Source of the DNA: Romanomermis culicivorax
Taxonomy: Eukaryota; Nematoda; Enoplea; Mermithida; Mermithidae
Length of the DNA stretch: 64,000 nt
Reading direction: 5' to 3'
Assembly (NCBI GenBank): GCA_963922205.1
Contig: CAWUHX010000317.1
Location: 1-64,000, forward strand
Shown here: one piece after another, positions 54,128 through 64,000 of the stretch
How the letters are laid out: every line of letters begins with the position of its first letter
Position numbering within the stretch: the first letter of the stretch is position 1
Notes under the pieces: generated by a model
Database searches by the model: none
What the model was told of the DNA's origin: nothing
The model's input: the letters and a program-made list of their open reading frames with translations, nothing else
Position numbers and translations under genes: made by a program

Positions 54128-55035
54128 AAAATCTTTGGTATTATCCAAAATGCATCTCCGTACAGGAATGTACCAATCAAAAGGGTCATTAGCCTACAAT
54201 TTTTACAAGCCCATTTGGCTTAAATTTTTAGGAGCCAATCGGAATTTTTAGGAGCCATGGCTCCTAATTGACCTAAAAAAACCCTGCCTCGAAACAAAGA
54301 AAATCTTCAACATGTTATTACAAAACAGCCAGTTTTACTTTGGAAAGCCAAAATTTATAACTTTATACTTTGATAAGTGAGAAATATCAACTTTGCATTC
54401 TGAAAGTGCCAATTTCTCAAATTGAAAAGTAGAAAATTTAAGGTTTTTCCCGCTAAAAATCAATTTTACGTATTGAAATGTTGACAGTTGCAATTTTCTA
54501 CTGTAAAAAATTTGTTCTACACTTTAAACATTAAAAATTCAGCTTTTCAGTGCAAAAAATTGAACTTTACACATTAAAATAGGTAAGTTTAATTTTTTAG
54601 TGCTAAAAGATCAATTTTACACTTTAAACAGGCAAAAAGTAAATTTTTTACTATAAAATATATATCTTTTGTATTTTAAAAATAAAATTTGAATTATTCT
54701 TTCGATGATTTCACTTTTTTCAGATCCTGAAAAATGTGCAAGAAAATGAAAAATCTAAATTTGTTGAGTTTTCTATTTATACATGAATACACTGCATCAA
54801 AATTGTAAATTTTTCAATTTCCGGTCAACAACACTAATTTTTTGAACATAAAAAATTGAAATTGAAATTTTCTTGAATGTTCAAATTTTTTCCGTTAAAA
54901 AATGAAATGGATTCCGCTCAGTTCTGTAAGGTTTGTCAATGTTTGGGTCTATGGAGATTACAGGTTTACAGCTGAATAACCTGCAGATCGGACTGTTTAC
55001 TGAAATGTTCTTAATTTATTCTTTCTTCTTTAGAA

Positions 55036-55240
55036 TCGCCAACAAAAAGCGAAGACGTCAAGGGGCAAACGGCAGCGACAACGATCAAGAAAAACGCCAA
55101 GGTAAGTTTAAAAAGGGAAATCGTAGTCTCGCAACGAAATTATGTTTCTTTCCAGGTTCCAAAGGACGCAAAGCCGGACGGAAAAGACGACGTTTTACCG
55201 ACGACCCTACGACGAAATTGGGAGCAGAGAAGAAAAGCAG
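55036..55240 (+). other. two candidate exons of an unidentified gene
   Basis: Exon 55036-55101 follows TTCTTTCTTCTTTAG and ends CCAAG/GTAAG. Exon 55156-55240 follows TTTCTTTCCAG and ends AGCAG/GTAAGCC. The intron between them is 54 bp. The splice sites are near consensus and the exons are clearly richer in G+C than the flanks. Two frames stay open across both exons: one gives KKRRRQGANGSDNDQEKRQ then GRKAGRKRRRF (nuclear-localisation-like), the other SEDVKGQTAATTIKKNAK then VPKDAKPDGKDD. No family is recognised. This is the best candidate for surviving host exons in the window. Confidence 0.45.
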
Positions 55241-56476
55241 GTAAGCCAAATTTATTAGAAAATTGGTGAAGTGAAGTAATTTTAACATACAAAACCAACA
55301 TATTTATATAAATAATAAGACATAAAAAATAACATAAAAACTAGGCATTGACGTCATAAAATAACATAATATTATATCATAATCTAGGTAGGCGTAGTCG
55401 TAAGAAAGAGTTGTATGACGTAAAACGAAGATTCTTGACGTAATGGCCACAGTAAAATCGGATAACGTAGGTTTGCCTGGTGTGTGTGCGAATGGGACTG
55501 TAGGTTTCTTGATTATCGATCGGTTTGTAGCGCCCCCACAGTTCTTCATTAGGACTTAACGAAAGCTAAATGGAAGTTGTTGAGTTGAACTAACTTTTTC
55601 GTCATGGAATCTTGTAGCACTGCAAATTGATATCATACGATTTTTCAGCAAATTAAAATTGTCGATTTTTTGCGGCACCGATAAGTTTGTTTTCTTTGTT
55701 CTTGATCGGGCAAGAAAATGCCGAATAGTTTTGGCCAAAATCGAAATGGCTGCTGTTTAACAAGGATAACAACTAATTTTTCTTCTCGATTTTTCGGTAA
55801 CATTCTAAAATCGGAGAACACATAAAAATTCGAAAAATTACATAATCAATATACTCTACAAAAAAATCTGGAAAGTTGTCGATTTTCTGAATTTTTCGAT
55901 CAAAAACGCTCAAAACTGAATATTTTTTGACAATTTTGACAAAAACACTTGAAAATGATTATTTTTCGACAACTTTACACAGAAAATGAGTATAAATCAA
56001 CGAATTAGAAAGATTTGTCATAAAAATGCTCAAAAATGAACTTTTTTTCCACAATTTTAATAAAACATGCTCAAAACTAAACAATTTTTAAAAAGGTCTA
56101 TACAAAAAATGCTCAAAAATCTACTTTTTACAGTCATTTTTCGCAAAAAAAACAAAACTAAATTCTCAAAATTTTTTTACTTTTGTTTATGCATGTTTCA
56201 CACTGATGATTTTTTCTCAGAAAAACGCTGGAATTTTCGGAAAAAACTTCATTTTGAAAAAAAATAAATTTATGTACCTGACAAAAAAATCACTCATTTT
56301 ACAGCATGTATGCGATGGAGCTCCGAGGTCTGAGGATAAAGCGGCTTTGTTGCAATTGCAATCATGATTTTCCGAGATTTTGGGGCAGTAGGTCATTGAA
56401 GAAGAAAAATTAGTTTTTTTATTTTCAACCATACATGCACGTTGGGGGTGGGGTTTGGGGGGGTTTGACTTCCAGC
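55241..56476. other. AT-rich stretch, no gene seen
   Basis: Repetitive CTCAAAA.TGA and ATTTTTCGACAA words (about 55870-56110) suggest old tandem structure. No domain recognised. Confidence 0.45.
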
Positions 56477-56530
56477 AGATTTTTATTGACCCCCAGCAGA
56501 TTCATGCTGACCCCCAGCAGAATTGACTTT
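56477..56530. repeat. short tandem repeat (TGACCCCCAGCAGATT)
   Basis: TTGACCCCCAGCAGAWT-like units occur about three times. Confidence 0.65.
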
Positions 56531-56859
56531 TCCAGCAACGATTAAGAAAATAACGAAGGAAAATGAGCAAGAGAGAAGAGAGAGTCATAAAAATGGAAAT
56601 AAAAGTAACATAAAAACTTTAAGAAGTGCTGCCTAAGCACTGTTTTATTCTGCACAGTGCAGACTTTTTAGGCTTCATGCAGAATTTTTTTGGTGATTTC
56701 TGCACCTATGCAGAATTTTGTGGGTCCTCTGTTTGATCACATCGCATACAGAAAAGATGCATATGTTTTTAGAAGGTCATAATCTCAAAATTTTCCGGCA
56801 CTTCGCGCTGGTTATAACTTTAATAAGCATTATTATTTATTTCTTAGCTCAGGTGCAGC

Positions 56860-57190
56860 ATCTAGCATTTCTACCTTCACTTATCATTTAATCTTTAATA
56901 GTTTTAATCATTTTAAACGTATTATCTCATGTTTTAATTGGTAATCTTCAATATTTTATCTTGGTATTTAGTGAAGATTCACATTTTTTCCTTGACACAT
57001 TTTTTGAAAAAGATCAATAGGTCAAGTCTGTAAACTTTTTGAAACAATTATTCTTTTCTTACCATAAAATCGATCGAAAAGCTTCATGGAAGTAGTTTTT
57101 GGAAATTTCTACACTTCCTACTCATATCTTTTCGGCCAAGTTCATGAGAGTTTGGGAATAAATTACTGGTTTAAAAATTTTTCAAATATT
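56860..57190. repeat. dispersed repeat, copy D
   Basis: Counterpart of 33130-33460 in the same orientation. It is preceded by the family hairpin word CCGGCACTTCGCGCTGG (about 56800) and followed by another (CCGGTGCTTGGCGCTGG, about 57297). Confidence 0.7.
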
Positions 57191-57339
57191 CGACTTTTGA
57201 ACACAAAATTCGAATCTAATCCTTGAAATACATGTTCAGGAAATTGGTTTTCCAGCATTGCAGAATGTCAATATACCAAAAAAAATTTTCCGGTGCTTGG
57301 CGCTGGATAGGCCAGTATCATTTTTGGGCTCTCACTTGA

Positions 57340-58029
57340 GGAAGAAGAAGAAGAAGTTCATTAAATGTGAATAAATACAAGAGTAAATACGACTGATACA
57401 GAAAAGCTCATGGACCTGACAAAAGCACGTGCAAATTGAGTTTTAAAAAATGACTCAATTTAGACCGAAAACAGGGCATATTGTTCGAATGAATGATATC
57501 ATTAGGTAGGGAATTCCAAACATCAATATTTCATGAGCAAAAATCATGTTTTAAATCATTAGAGTTATATTTCTATTTATACAATTTGAATAAGTTAGAC
57601 GCGCGATAATTGAACAGACTCAAAGTGAAAAATAAGTTGGGTGGAACAACTTTAAATTTCAAAATTAAGAACATGTAAGATAAGTTGATACATGTACGTC
57701 TAAATGCAAGGTCATCAAGGCCAGATTTGTTGAGGCGCTCCTCATAGCTTAAATCTTTATATCCAAAAAGTCTTTTTGTAGACCTTGTTGAACTTTTTCT
57801 ACCAATTTAGTATCCCCAACCAGACAAGGATTCCAGAGCAGTGAACCATATTCCAGAATAGGGAGAACATGGGATTTAAAAGCCCTCATTTTTAAATCAT
57901 TGAAGTTAGAGTGAAAACATTTTAAAATCAAATTTGCGACCCTAGATGCTCTTTTAACCACGTAATTACAATGGGCAGTTGCTGACAATTTTTCATTGAA
58001 CATAACACCAAGATCCTTCATCTCTGAAA
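57340..58029 (-). pseudogene. non-LTR retrotransposon RT, C-terminal part
   Basis: The minus strand encodes MKDLGVMFNEKLSATAHCN, then KRASRVANLILKCF, PILEYGSLLWNP and LVEKVQQ. After a one-base shift it continues with KDLSYEERLNKSGLDDLAFR and finally IDVWNSLPNDIIHS. These are the post-catalytic RT blocks of Jockey/CR1-type non-LTR elements (KDLGV, RPILEY.S..W.P, EKVQR, L..R, WN.LP). A GAA/TTC microsatellite (57344-57358) follows the last coding block and may be the 3' tail. Stops near the end and the frameshift show decay. The upstream part is separated from it by the foldback element at 58030. Confidence 0.8.
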
Positions 58030-58049
58030 TGGGATGTGGAAAATTCGTC

Positions 58050-58305
58050 CCCCACAATCCGTCCTCCACATTCCATCCCCCACATTCCGTCTCTCACATT
58101 CCGTCCCCATCACAATCCGTCCCCTACACAATTCATCCCCCACATTCCGTCCCCCACAATCCATCCCCCCACAATCCGTCCCCCACATTCCGTCCCCCAC
58201 ATTCCGTCCCCCACAATCCGTGCCCCACATTCCGTCCCCCACAATCGGTCCCCCACATTCCATCCCCCACAATCCCTCCCCCACAATCCGTCCCCCACAT
58301 TTCGG
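58050..58305. repeat. left minisatellite arm
   Basis: Roughly 17 variants of the 15-bp unit CCCCCACAWTCCGTC in plus orientation. Confidence 0.9.
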
Positions 58306-59805
58306 GCGATGAAGTTTGTGGTATTCATGCAACAAAATGGTACTGTAATTTACTTTTTATTCTACGTAAGCTCAAAATATAAAACTTGAAAGATCGCACA
58401 TAATAAAGACATAGTTTTGCGAATAGATGGTTTAAACATCAGCATTTTAATACTTAGTGAATTATTTTAATGAAAGTTTCGAACTTCTATGTTGCTTAGT
58501 GCTAAAGTCGGTATACGAATGTTTTTCATGCAATCATTGTTAAATAATACAACGTTGTACTCAGTTTTTGCCGTAACTTTCTGATAAAATGATGCCAAAT
58601 AAGAGAACTCTACTTCACTTCACGTGTGAATGGTTCGTAACAGAAAATATGTTTGAAAAGTCTAGTTTATGGACTCATTTTGAGAAATTTTCTATTTTTC
58701 AGCTAACTGAAGATTGAAAGCTCGCAATGGTTAAGCAGTTTGCAACTTTTAGCATGTGAAGTTAGCAATATCTAAGTAGGGTCAATTTAAACTTTTTCAG
58801 AAAATCGTTTTCTTCCACTTATGTATTTAGTCGGCGGTAGAAGTCGAGGAGCCACCGAGAAATGATGCTGAGGGGTTCAGGATGACGCGCTTTAGCACCC
58901 CTGGGTGGGGTCTGGGTCCTGGGGCCGCCCCAAAAACTTTCGATTTAACGCATTTTAGATGCGTTAAATTTGCTTAAAATTCCCTTTTAATCAGTAAGCA
59001 GCTAGCCTATAAAAGAAAATTTTTCTTACTTTACGCAAATTTTATATTCATAATGTTGAATTATTTGATAAGTTTTATTTTAATAAGCTTTAATTGTCGA
59101 ACTTTTGAACATATAAATTTTGCTTATTTAGCGCACATATTGCACATATTTTGCAGAAATTTTGCACAATTTGAGCATTTTTTGCACATAGAAATCCACT
59201 CTAGTTATTTCAGATTTTATATCTTTGAATGAACATGTCTCAGCATAATTGACACTTAGGATTAATAAACAATCGATTTAATGTCAAATGAAACTTTTTG
59301 ACACATTTTGAATCTCTCGGTTAAAATCTGTTAGCTTAGCTCCTTGTCCCATGGCCGAGTGGAAAAAACCAAAACGTGTAAAAAAGCAAACTGTAAAAAA
59401 AGTAAAAGTAAAAATAAAAAGAGTAAATTGTCGTGACCGTGGCGTTACATTTAAAAAAGGTGAGAAAAGAAAAAATAAAAAAAATCAGAAAGAATTAGAT
59501 TCAAAAAGAAAAAAGAAAGTGTAAAATAAAAAAAGAAAAAAGTGGTTAAAAAAGGCCAACTTATTCAATCTGCAAAATAGGCATATACTGCAGTTTTTCA
59601 CTCATTCGGCCACGGCCACGTTTTACCCACATGGCAACGACTATGTTTCATCTACTCGGCCACCTCCATGTTTTAGCTTTCCCGAAAAACACCAAAACGA
59701 TTAATACAGTAAAGTTACATATTTTATTTTACAAATGTAACAGCTATTTTGATATTCTTTTCAAGTCTTATACAACATACATTAATAATATTTATCTTTC
59801 ACATT
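58306..59805. other. interior of the foldback element
   Basis: AT-rich, with one C/G-richer patch (58850-58940) and a tRNA A-box-like TGGCCGAGTGG (about 59352) that lacks a partner B box. No ORF of note. Confidence 0.5.
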
Positions 59806-59809
59806 AATG

Positions 59810-60005
59810 TGGGGGACGGATTGTGGGGGGACGGAATGTGGGGGACGGATTGTGGGGGACAGAATGTGGGGGACGGATTGTGGGGGGACAGATTGTGGGG
59901 GGATGGATCCTGGGGGACGGAATGTGGGGGACGGATTGTGATGGGGACGGATTGTGAGGGACTGATTGTGGGGGACAGAATGTGGGGGACGGATTGTGGG
60001 GGATG
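59810..60005. repeat. right minisatellite arm (inverted)
   Basis: About 13 variants of GACGGAWTGTGGGGG, the reverse complement of the left arm. Confidence 0.9.
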
Positions 60006-60028
60006 GATTTTCCGGAAACCCTCTGAAA

Positions 60029-60140
60029 CAGTAGGAATCAGAAAATCGTTCATATAATACTCAACTTTGAGGTTATTACTCCCAAGATACAAAACATAGC
60101 ATTTTTCCAGAGAAATAGATAATTTGTTAGGCAGCTGTGG
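60029..60140 (-). pseudogene. non-LTR retrotransposon RT, upstream block
   Basis: The minus strand reads LPNKLSISLEKCYVLYLGSN followed by YYMNDFLIPTVSE, matching the N..KC.V...G block that directly precedes KDLGV in non-LTR RTs. It is the severed N-terminal side of 57340-58029. The element appears 5'-truncated near 60140, as is common for this class. Confidence 0.65.
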
Positions 60141-60800
60141 GGTCAAGATGATGCAACAGTTCTGACCACAGGCTAACAATAACAACAACCACAAAACTCT
60201 CCCAGACGTTTCACCAGATACTCGCCAGAACTTTCACCAAACCTCAGGCAGAACACCTTGGCACGTACCTCAGAAGATCCTACCCAAGTCTCCAATTCCT
60301 AATCTTAAAATCTCCAACCCCTACGCTCACAAAACAATACACTTACAGGTTCAAGATGTATTGGGTGACGAGTGGGGACGCCAAATAAATAATAATAAAC
60401 AAAATATTATAAACAAGGCCATGGCGGCGTCACTCTATAAAACGAATCTTTTTTCAACACTGATAAAAAGACACAAAAAACGCGAAACAGTGGCAGCATA
60501 AATCTATGCAAATCATCATTCTTTTTTCGCCACTTTTCGCCGCATCCAACCGCCTGCGCACCGACGCCGGAAGCTGAACACATGCACCTGGAGCCACCCC
60601 AACATCACTCGGCCCTCAAAACTGACCAACAGGAGGTGAAAACCTTTCTGCAGCCTGAGTCTCATACTGAGGCCCCGACTGCATAACAGTTTTCTCCTTG
60701 GAAAACAAATCTTTGGGGCTACCCCCTCCAAAATGTGATGCAGCCCCTACCAGGTCCTTCAGGTGACGGCGACCTTGACCAATCCATTCGGCAGGCCCCT
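60141..60800. other. stretch between the non-LTR remnant and the gag-like frame
   Basis: It contains TTGGCGTCCCCACTCGTC on the minus strand (about 60375-60392), a word reminiscent of a retroelement leader, and a short basic frame at 60516-60731. No domain recognised. Confidence 0.4.
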
Positions 60801-63800
60801 CTAGTACGAGCCCTGAGTGGAACTTACAGAAGATACTCCAGAAGCTGAGGTACTGGACCTTCCTTGACTCTGTTGATTTGCGTATGGTACTTTGAATACT
60901 CCAGGCTGGTGCCGACCCTCCGAATGAGATGATTGTCGCGAGTGCTGGCTCCTGGACCTGCATGTATCCCTAGGTTGCCTTTCTGTTAAAATGGGAATCT
61001 TGAAGGGTTGCCCCTTCTCATCCTCAGCTTTCTGAAACTTACCAGAAAATTTCTGAACCATATCAGACAACCTTCTTTTCGCTGCCATATCCACTGCAGT
61101 TTGTTGGTGTTCCTGCATTCGGTTGGCATAGGCTTCCCTGAATGCAGTACTACCTTCTCCCCGCAAATAGATAGAATAGTATCTCTCCCTGACAAATGAC
61201 TTGGCCCGTGCATCCACTGCACCAATATGTCTCGGGCCCAACTGCTGCTGTTCTAACTTTAGCAACACCATGGTACATAAGTATCTCACAGCTGCCATTA
61301 CTATTTCGGCATCAAAGTGATAAAACCAATTTGGCATGAACTTGAGCTAAATATACTCCCAAATGGGCTCAGGAACATTTATGTGATCATATAGGAAACC
61401 ACCTTGAAGCTCAAAGTGATCCCCATAGTTCTCGTAAAGCTCCTCTACTCCATTATTCACCAATGCCCAGATGATTTGATTCCTCTCATCATCTGGCATA
61501 TCCTGAGCAAAGAATTCGATCACCTCCTGTGTCCAAAAATCTATCCTTCCTTTTACCACAGGAAACTTCTTATGGACATCCCAGTAGTCTCTCAAAACAG
61601 AACTCAAGTACTCCAAAGTTACTTCCTTATCTCTACTTCTCTTGACCGATTTAGTCGGTTCTGACGTAGAGGGTTTAGGAACAACTTTTTTCCCAGAGGA
61701 ACTGCTCTGGTTCTGCTGAGAAGTCCTATCCACTTTAGACACGGGCTTAGCCAAAGTACTTTTCGTCATTGCACTTACCTGAGTTGCAGACAATTTACTA
61801 GGTACTTTAGCCGAAGCAACCGTTGACTGCACTTGACTCGTAGAACTTGTGGTTCCAGGCATCAGGCTCATCGGCGTAGTTCCACTCTTGGACTTGGTTG
61901 AATCCATCAATAAAGTAGTAGATCCAGTAAACTTCAAGTCCACAGATGTAGAACTCCCTGTCTTCTCTCCTTCATCATCAGTAATTTCAACAACATCCTC
62001 ATCATCTATCCTTTTAGCCCTATTGGCCCTTCGGGCTAACTTCCTCCTTCCTAATCTTTTAATCTGGTCGTCCGTACAACCTTCCGCTCTGAATTTCCTA
62101 ACCTCCTCGGCAGTATACGTAAATGGTATACCACCGTCTATACTTGGATCTCTGGGCGCTATCTGAACTGTCGGCATAACCTTGCTGACCGCAGGTTGGA
62201 TGGCCTGCCTACTAGCAGGCTGCGCCGGCAATTTCGGGATATGATAAACAGTAGGCGGCTTGGCCGGAGCTTGCACGACTGTAGGCGCTGCCAGAGGCGT
62301 CGGCTGCGCCGTAAAACCAGCCAGTACTTGCTCCAGCTGCTTCTGCTACTGATCTAATCTCGCTTTTTGCTCCGCAAGCTGTTTAACAAGAATCTCTTTC
62401 TGCCTTTTGATTTCCTTCTCAGCTTGCTCCCTGAGCCTTACTTCAATTTCTTCTATTGTTGGACTTGCAGCAATCGTTATCAGATTGCTTTCATCCAGCA
62501 TTTACTCTGCCCTGACATCCATTCCAGAAAGTAAACTTTCTGTTTGATCTACTAAAGAGGTTACCTGTGCTTCTTGATCAGGTTGTATCGATGATTCAAC
62601 AGTGACCCCCTTGTCCACTTCTAAATCATCTCCTACCTGATTCAAGTCTATGGGGGTGTTGAGGTCTGCAGGTATCGCTTGTTGCTGTGCTTTCACCGCA
62701 ACAGGCTCAGCCTGCATCCCCTGCACCTGATCCATAGTACTCATATCAACTCCAGATTGCTGACTCACCGCTGTGCTTACCTTAGTGCCTGTAACCGGCA
62801 CTGTTGGCTGCTTACCTATCGGTGTCACCACAACCTTGTCGCCAATATGCGTAATTTGATAACCTAGAGCATCGGAGGGCAATATCGGCTCCAAAAATGG
62901 TGGTTCGTAACCTGGAACGTATTCCGGTTGATACGCTAACACGCTCTTCTTCTGATTCTCCTTCATTGCGTCCTCGCTCGTATCAATCGGGTATCGCAAA
63001 CCTGGGACTCGGACAGCTATTTGATGGAAGTAAAACCTCTGATAGCAGTACGGATTATCTTTGTACTGCGGACACTCTGCCAAATGCTTCCTTTTATCTT
63101 CTGGTCTTTGCTCCCATGATTTCGTCTTGAGCCAAAATCGGATCGGCAAAAATCCGAAACGATTTCCCCAACATGTAATCGCATCGCCTTTAGTTGGCGT
63201 ATGTACCTCTGTTACTGGAAGACTATTCAAAAACGATAAATACTGACCATACCTATCTCCCCTCCACAACATCTTCAAGATTTGCTCCTTTCCCTCAGGG
63301 CTAAAGGATCTCAAATAGTTGTGGTCAAGGAGAGAGGTAAGGTTCTCTTCCGCTTCCTCTCTATAAGTTGGCCAAAACAAATGAAATGTAAGGGGAAGTT
63401 TATTACATACTGCCTCCAAATTCTTAAAATTGTCCTCAATCAATATTTCAGAATAAGGAGCGATATCCATACTCCAGTGTTATCTTACATACGAGTCTTT
63501 ACCATTCGATACTCTGACTGGTTCATACTCATGGTAATCAACTTCCAGAGATGTTATCTCCAACAACTGTTTCGTTTCTTTCCTATACCTTAGGAAATTC
63601 TCATATAAAACCATAGATACTGGTTCATCAAGTCTACTGAAACTCTTCCCTTGATTAACCATATCTATCACCTTCTTCGTAATTCGAGTTCTAATCTGCT
63701 TTTCCGACAAAGCTTCTTCAAACTCTTCATCCTCATTACCATATCATACCCATCCGCATTCTTACTTTTTTCTTTGACGGTATAATTGGGATGAATACCT

Positions 63801-63928
63801 TTAGGGATACTTACTTCTCTCCCTCTCTTCCTATTTGACTCGTAGTGAGGGAAGCTGTACTCTGTATAGCCTCCAAATGAGGTATCCATTTGGGCAGCCA
63901 TACGGGCATACACTTCCTGTCTCATCAT
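60801..63928 (-). pseudogene. long gag-like reading frame of unknown retroelement, with stops
   Basis: One minus-strand frame runs from 63710 to 60801 (about 970 codons) with only four in-frame stops: TAA 63480-63482, TAA 62502-62504, TAG 62346-62348 and TAG 61347-61349. A frameshift near 63690 joins it to an upstream frame (63928-63668). From the N-terminus there is a basic/helical region, then a Cys/Trp-rich segment (CWGNRFGFLPIRFWLKTKS ... CPQYKDNPYCYQRFYF), Gln/Pro/Thr-rich linkers, a coiled-coil candidate (IEEIEVRLREQAEKEIKRQK) and a Lys/Arg tract (RRKLARRANRAKR). A helical capsid-like part (NWFYHFDAEIVMAAVRYL) leads into a Ser/Gln-rich tail. No enzyme domain is visible, and it continues towards the window edge. 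It resembles a gag or other structural protein of a mobile element. The family is not recognised. Confidence 0.45.
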
Positions 63929-64000
63929 ATGATAAATAGCTGATGACTGCGGCTCTTCTACCTCTGGACTTCCGCAAAAAGTCTGCGGAAAATTCTCACC
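63929..64000 (-). other. window edge, upstream part of the gag-like frame
   Basis: The same coding-like composition continues to the last base, so the start of this gene lies outside the window. Confidence 0.4.

Larger units (their letters stand above)
51706..55035. other. gene-free stretch with G/C runs and small repeats
   Basis: It contains facing C and G runs (about 52182-52195 and 52239-52253), which could fold back. It also holds a 42-bp exact direct duplication (53369-53410 and 53525-53566), a perfect CCGGCGC-GAA-GCGCCGG hairpin (54111-54127) and AT-rich filler. Open frames here are repeat-derived and show no domain. Confidence 0.5.
58022..60028. mobile_element. foldback-type element with minisatellite inverted ends
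   Basis: The element 58030-60020 (1991 bp) is flanked by an 8-bp duplication, CTCTGAAA (58022-58029 and 60021-60028). Its ends are inverted: GG..TG.GGAAAATTCGTCCCCCACAATCCGTCC at the left, and the complement of the same at the right. Each end is a 15-bp minisatellite (CCCCCACAWTCCGTC). It split an existing non-LTR RT, whose upstream block resumes at 60029. The interior (58310-59800) has no recognised transposase. The structure fits foldback elements. The superfamily is not assigned, although an 8-bp duplication is typical of hAT-like elements. Confidence 0.85.

Noticed and set aside
58036..58389. Open frames across the minisatellite (Pro/Ser/His repeats)
   Set aside because: All frames of a 15-bp GC-rich repeat stay open. 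The peptides simply mirror the repeat.
59345..59365. TGGCCGAGTGG, tRNA A-box-like word inside the foldback element
   Set aside because: No B box or cloverleaf follows.

Overview
The window looks like repeat-rich, AT-rich DNA from an invertebrate-type eukaryotic genome. The evidence is short GT-AG introns, a Helitron, Ty3/gypsy LTR retrotransposons carrying a glycoprotein-like domain, a non-LTR retrotransposon, short inverted-repeat elements and minisatellites. No operons, Shine-Dalgarno sites, tRNA or rRNA genes were seen. The species cannot be named from the sequence. No intact single-copy host gene is obvious. Almost all coding sequence belongs to mobile elements in different stages of decay.

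Layout. 0.5-1.4 kb: gag-like remnant on the minus strand. 1.4-2.0 kb: an LTR. 2.1-2.7 kb: first copy of a short inverted-repeat element (TIR CTATAGTCTGTTTTTT) that recurs at 11.1, 35.0, 48.1 and 49.1 kb. 2.7-9.0 kb: gene-free, with a dispersed repeat and a roughly 0.95-kb palindrome. 9.0-16.7 kb: a broken Helitron with a zinc-finger/N-terminal region, HUH Rep, Pif1 helicase and a C-terminal ubiquitin-specific-protease-like domain. 17.2-18.2 kb: a second copy of the repeat on the other side of the Helitron.

18.3-37.0 kb: the most unusual part. Three intron-containing, decayed genes are an UPF1-like SF1 helicase, an RPA70-like OB-fold/zinc-ribbon protein and a BTB-like protein with a zinc ribbon. 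Each is preceded by an array of the same motif (GTTACTACTTTGCC), and the motif recurs in inverted orientation at the far end (36.65-36.96 kb). A GC-rich gypsy element (21.26-29.30 kb) has landed in the helicase gene. I infer that the three modules may be parts of one large composite mobile element with shared regulation (DNA unwinding, ssDNA binding, BTB adaptor). This is a hypothesis.

37.8-47.8 kb: a nested insertion. A DNA transposon with TIR GGCCRTATTCATAAA and 4-bp TSD TCTG is split by an old gypsy element (38646-47565, TSD CAAT) with the order gag, glycoprotein-like domain, protease, RT, RNase H, integrase. The same glycoprotein-like domain lies upstream of protease in the 21-29 kb element, so this unusual placement is shared by two copies. 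48-51.7 kb: inverted-repeat elements, a 315-bp tandem repeat and a minus-strand LTR. 51.7-57.3 kb: mostly gene-free, with two small GC-richer exons near 55.1 kb.

57.3-60.1 kb: a non-LTR retrotransposon 3' end split by a 1991-bp foldback-type element whose ends are inverted minisatellite arrays, flanked by an 8-bp TSD (CTCTGAAA). 60.8-63.9 kb: a long minus-strand, gag-like reading frame of unknown family with four in-frame stops and one frameshift, running off the window.
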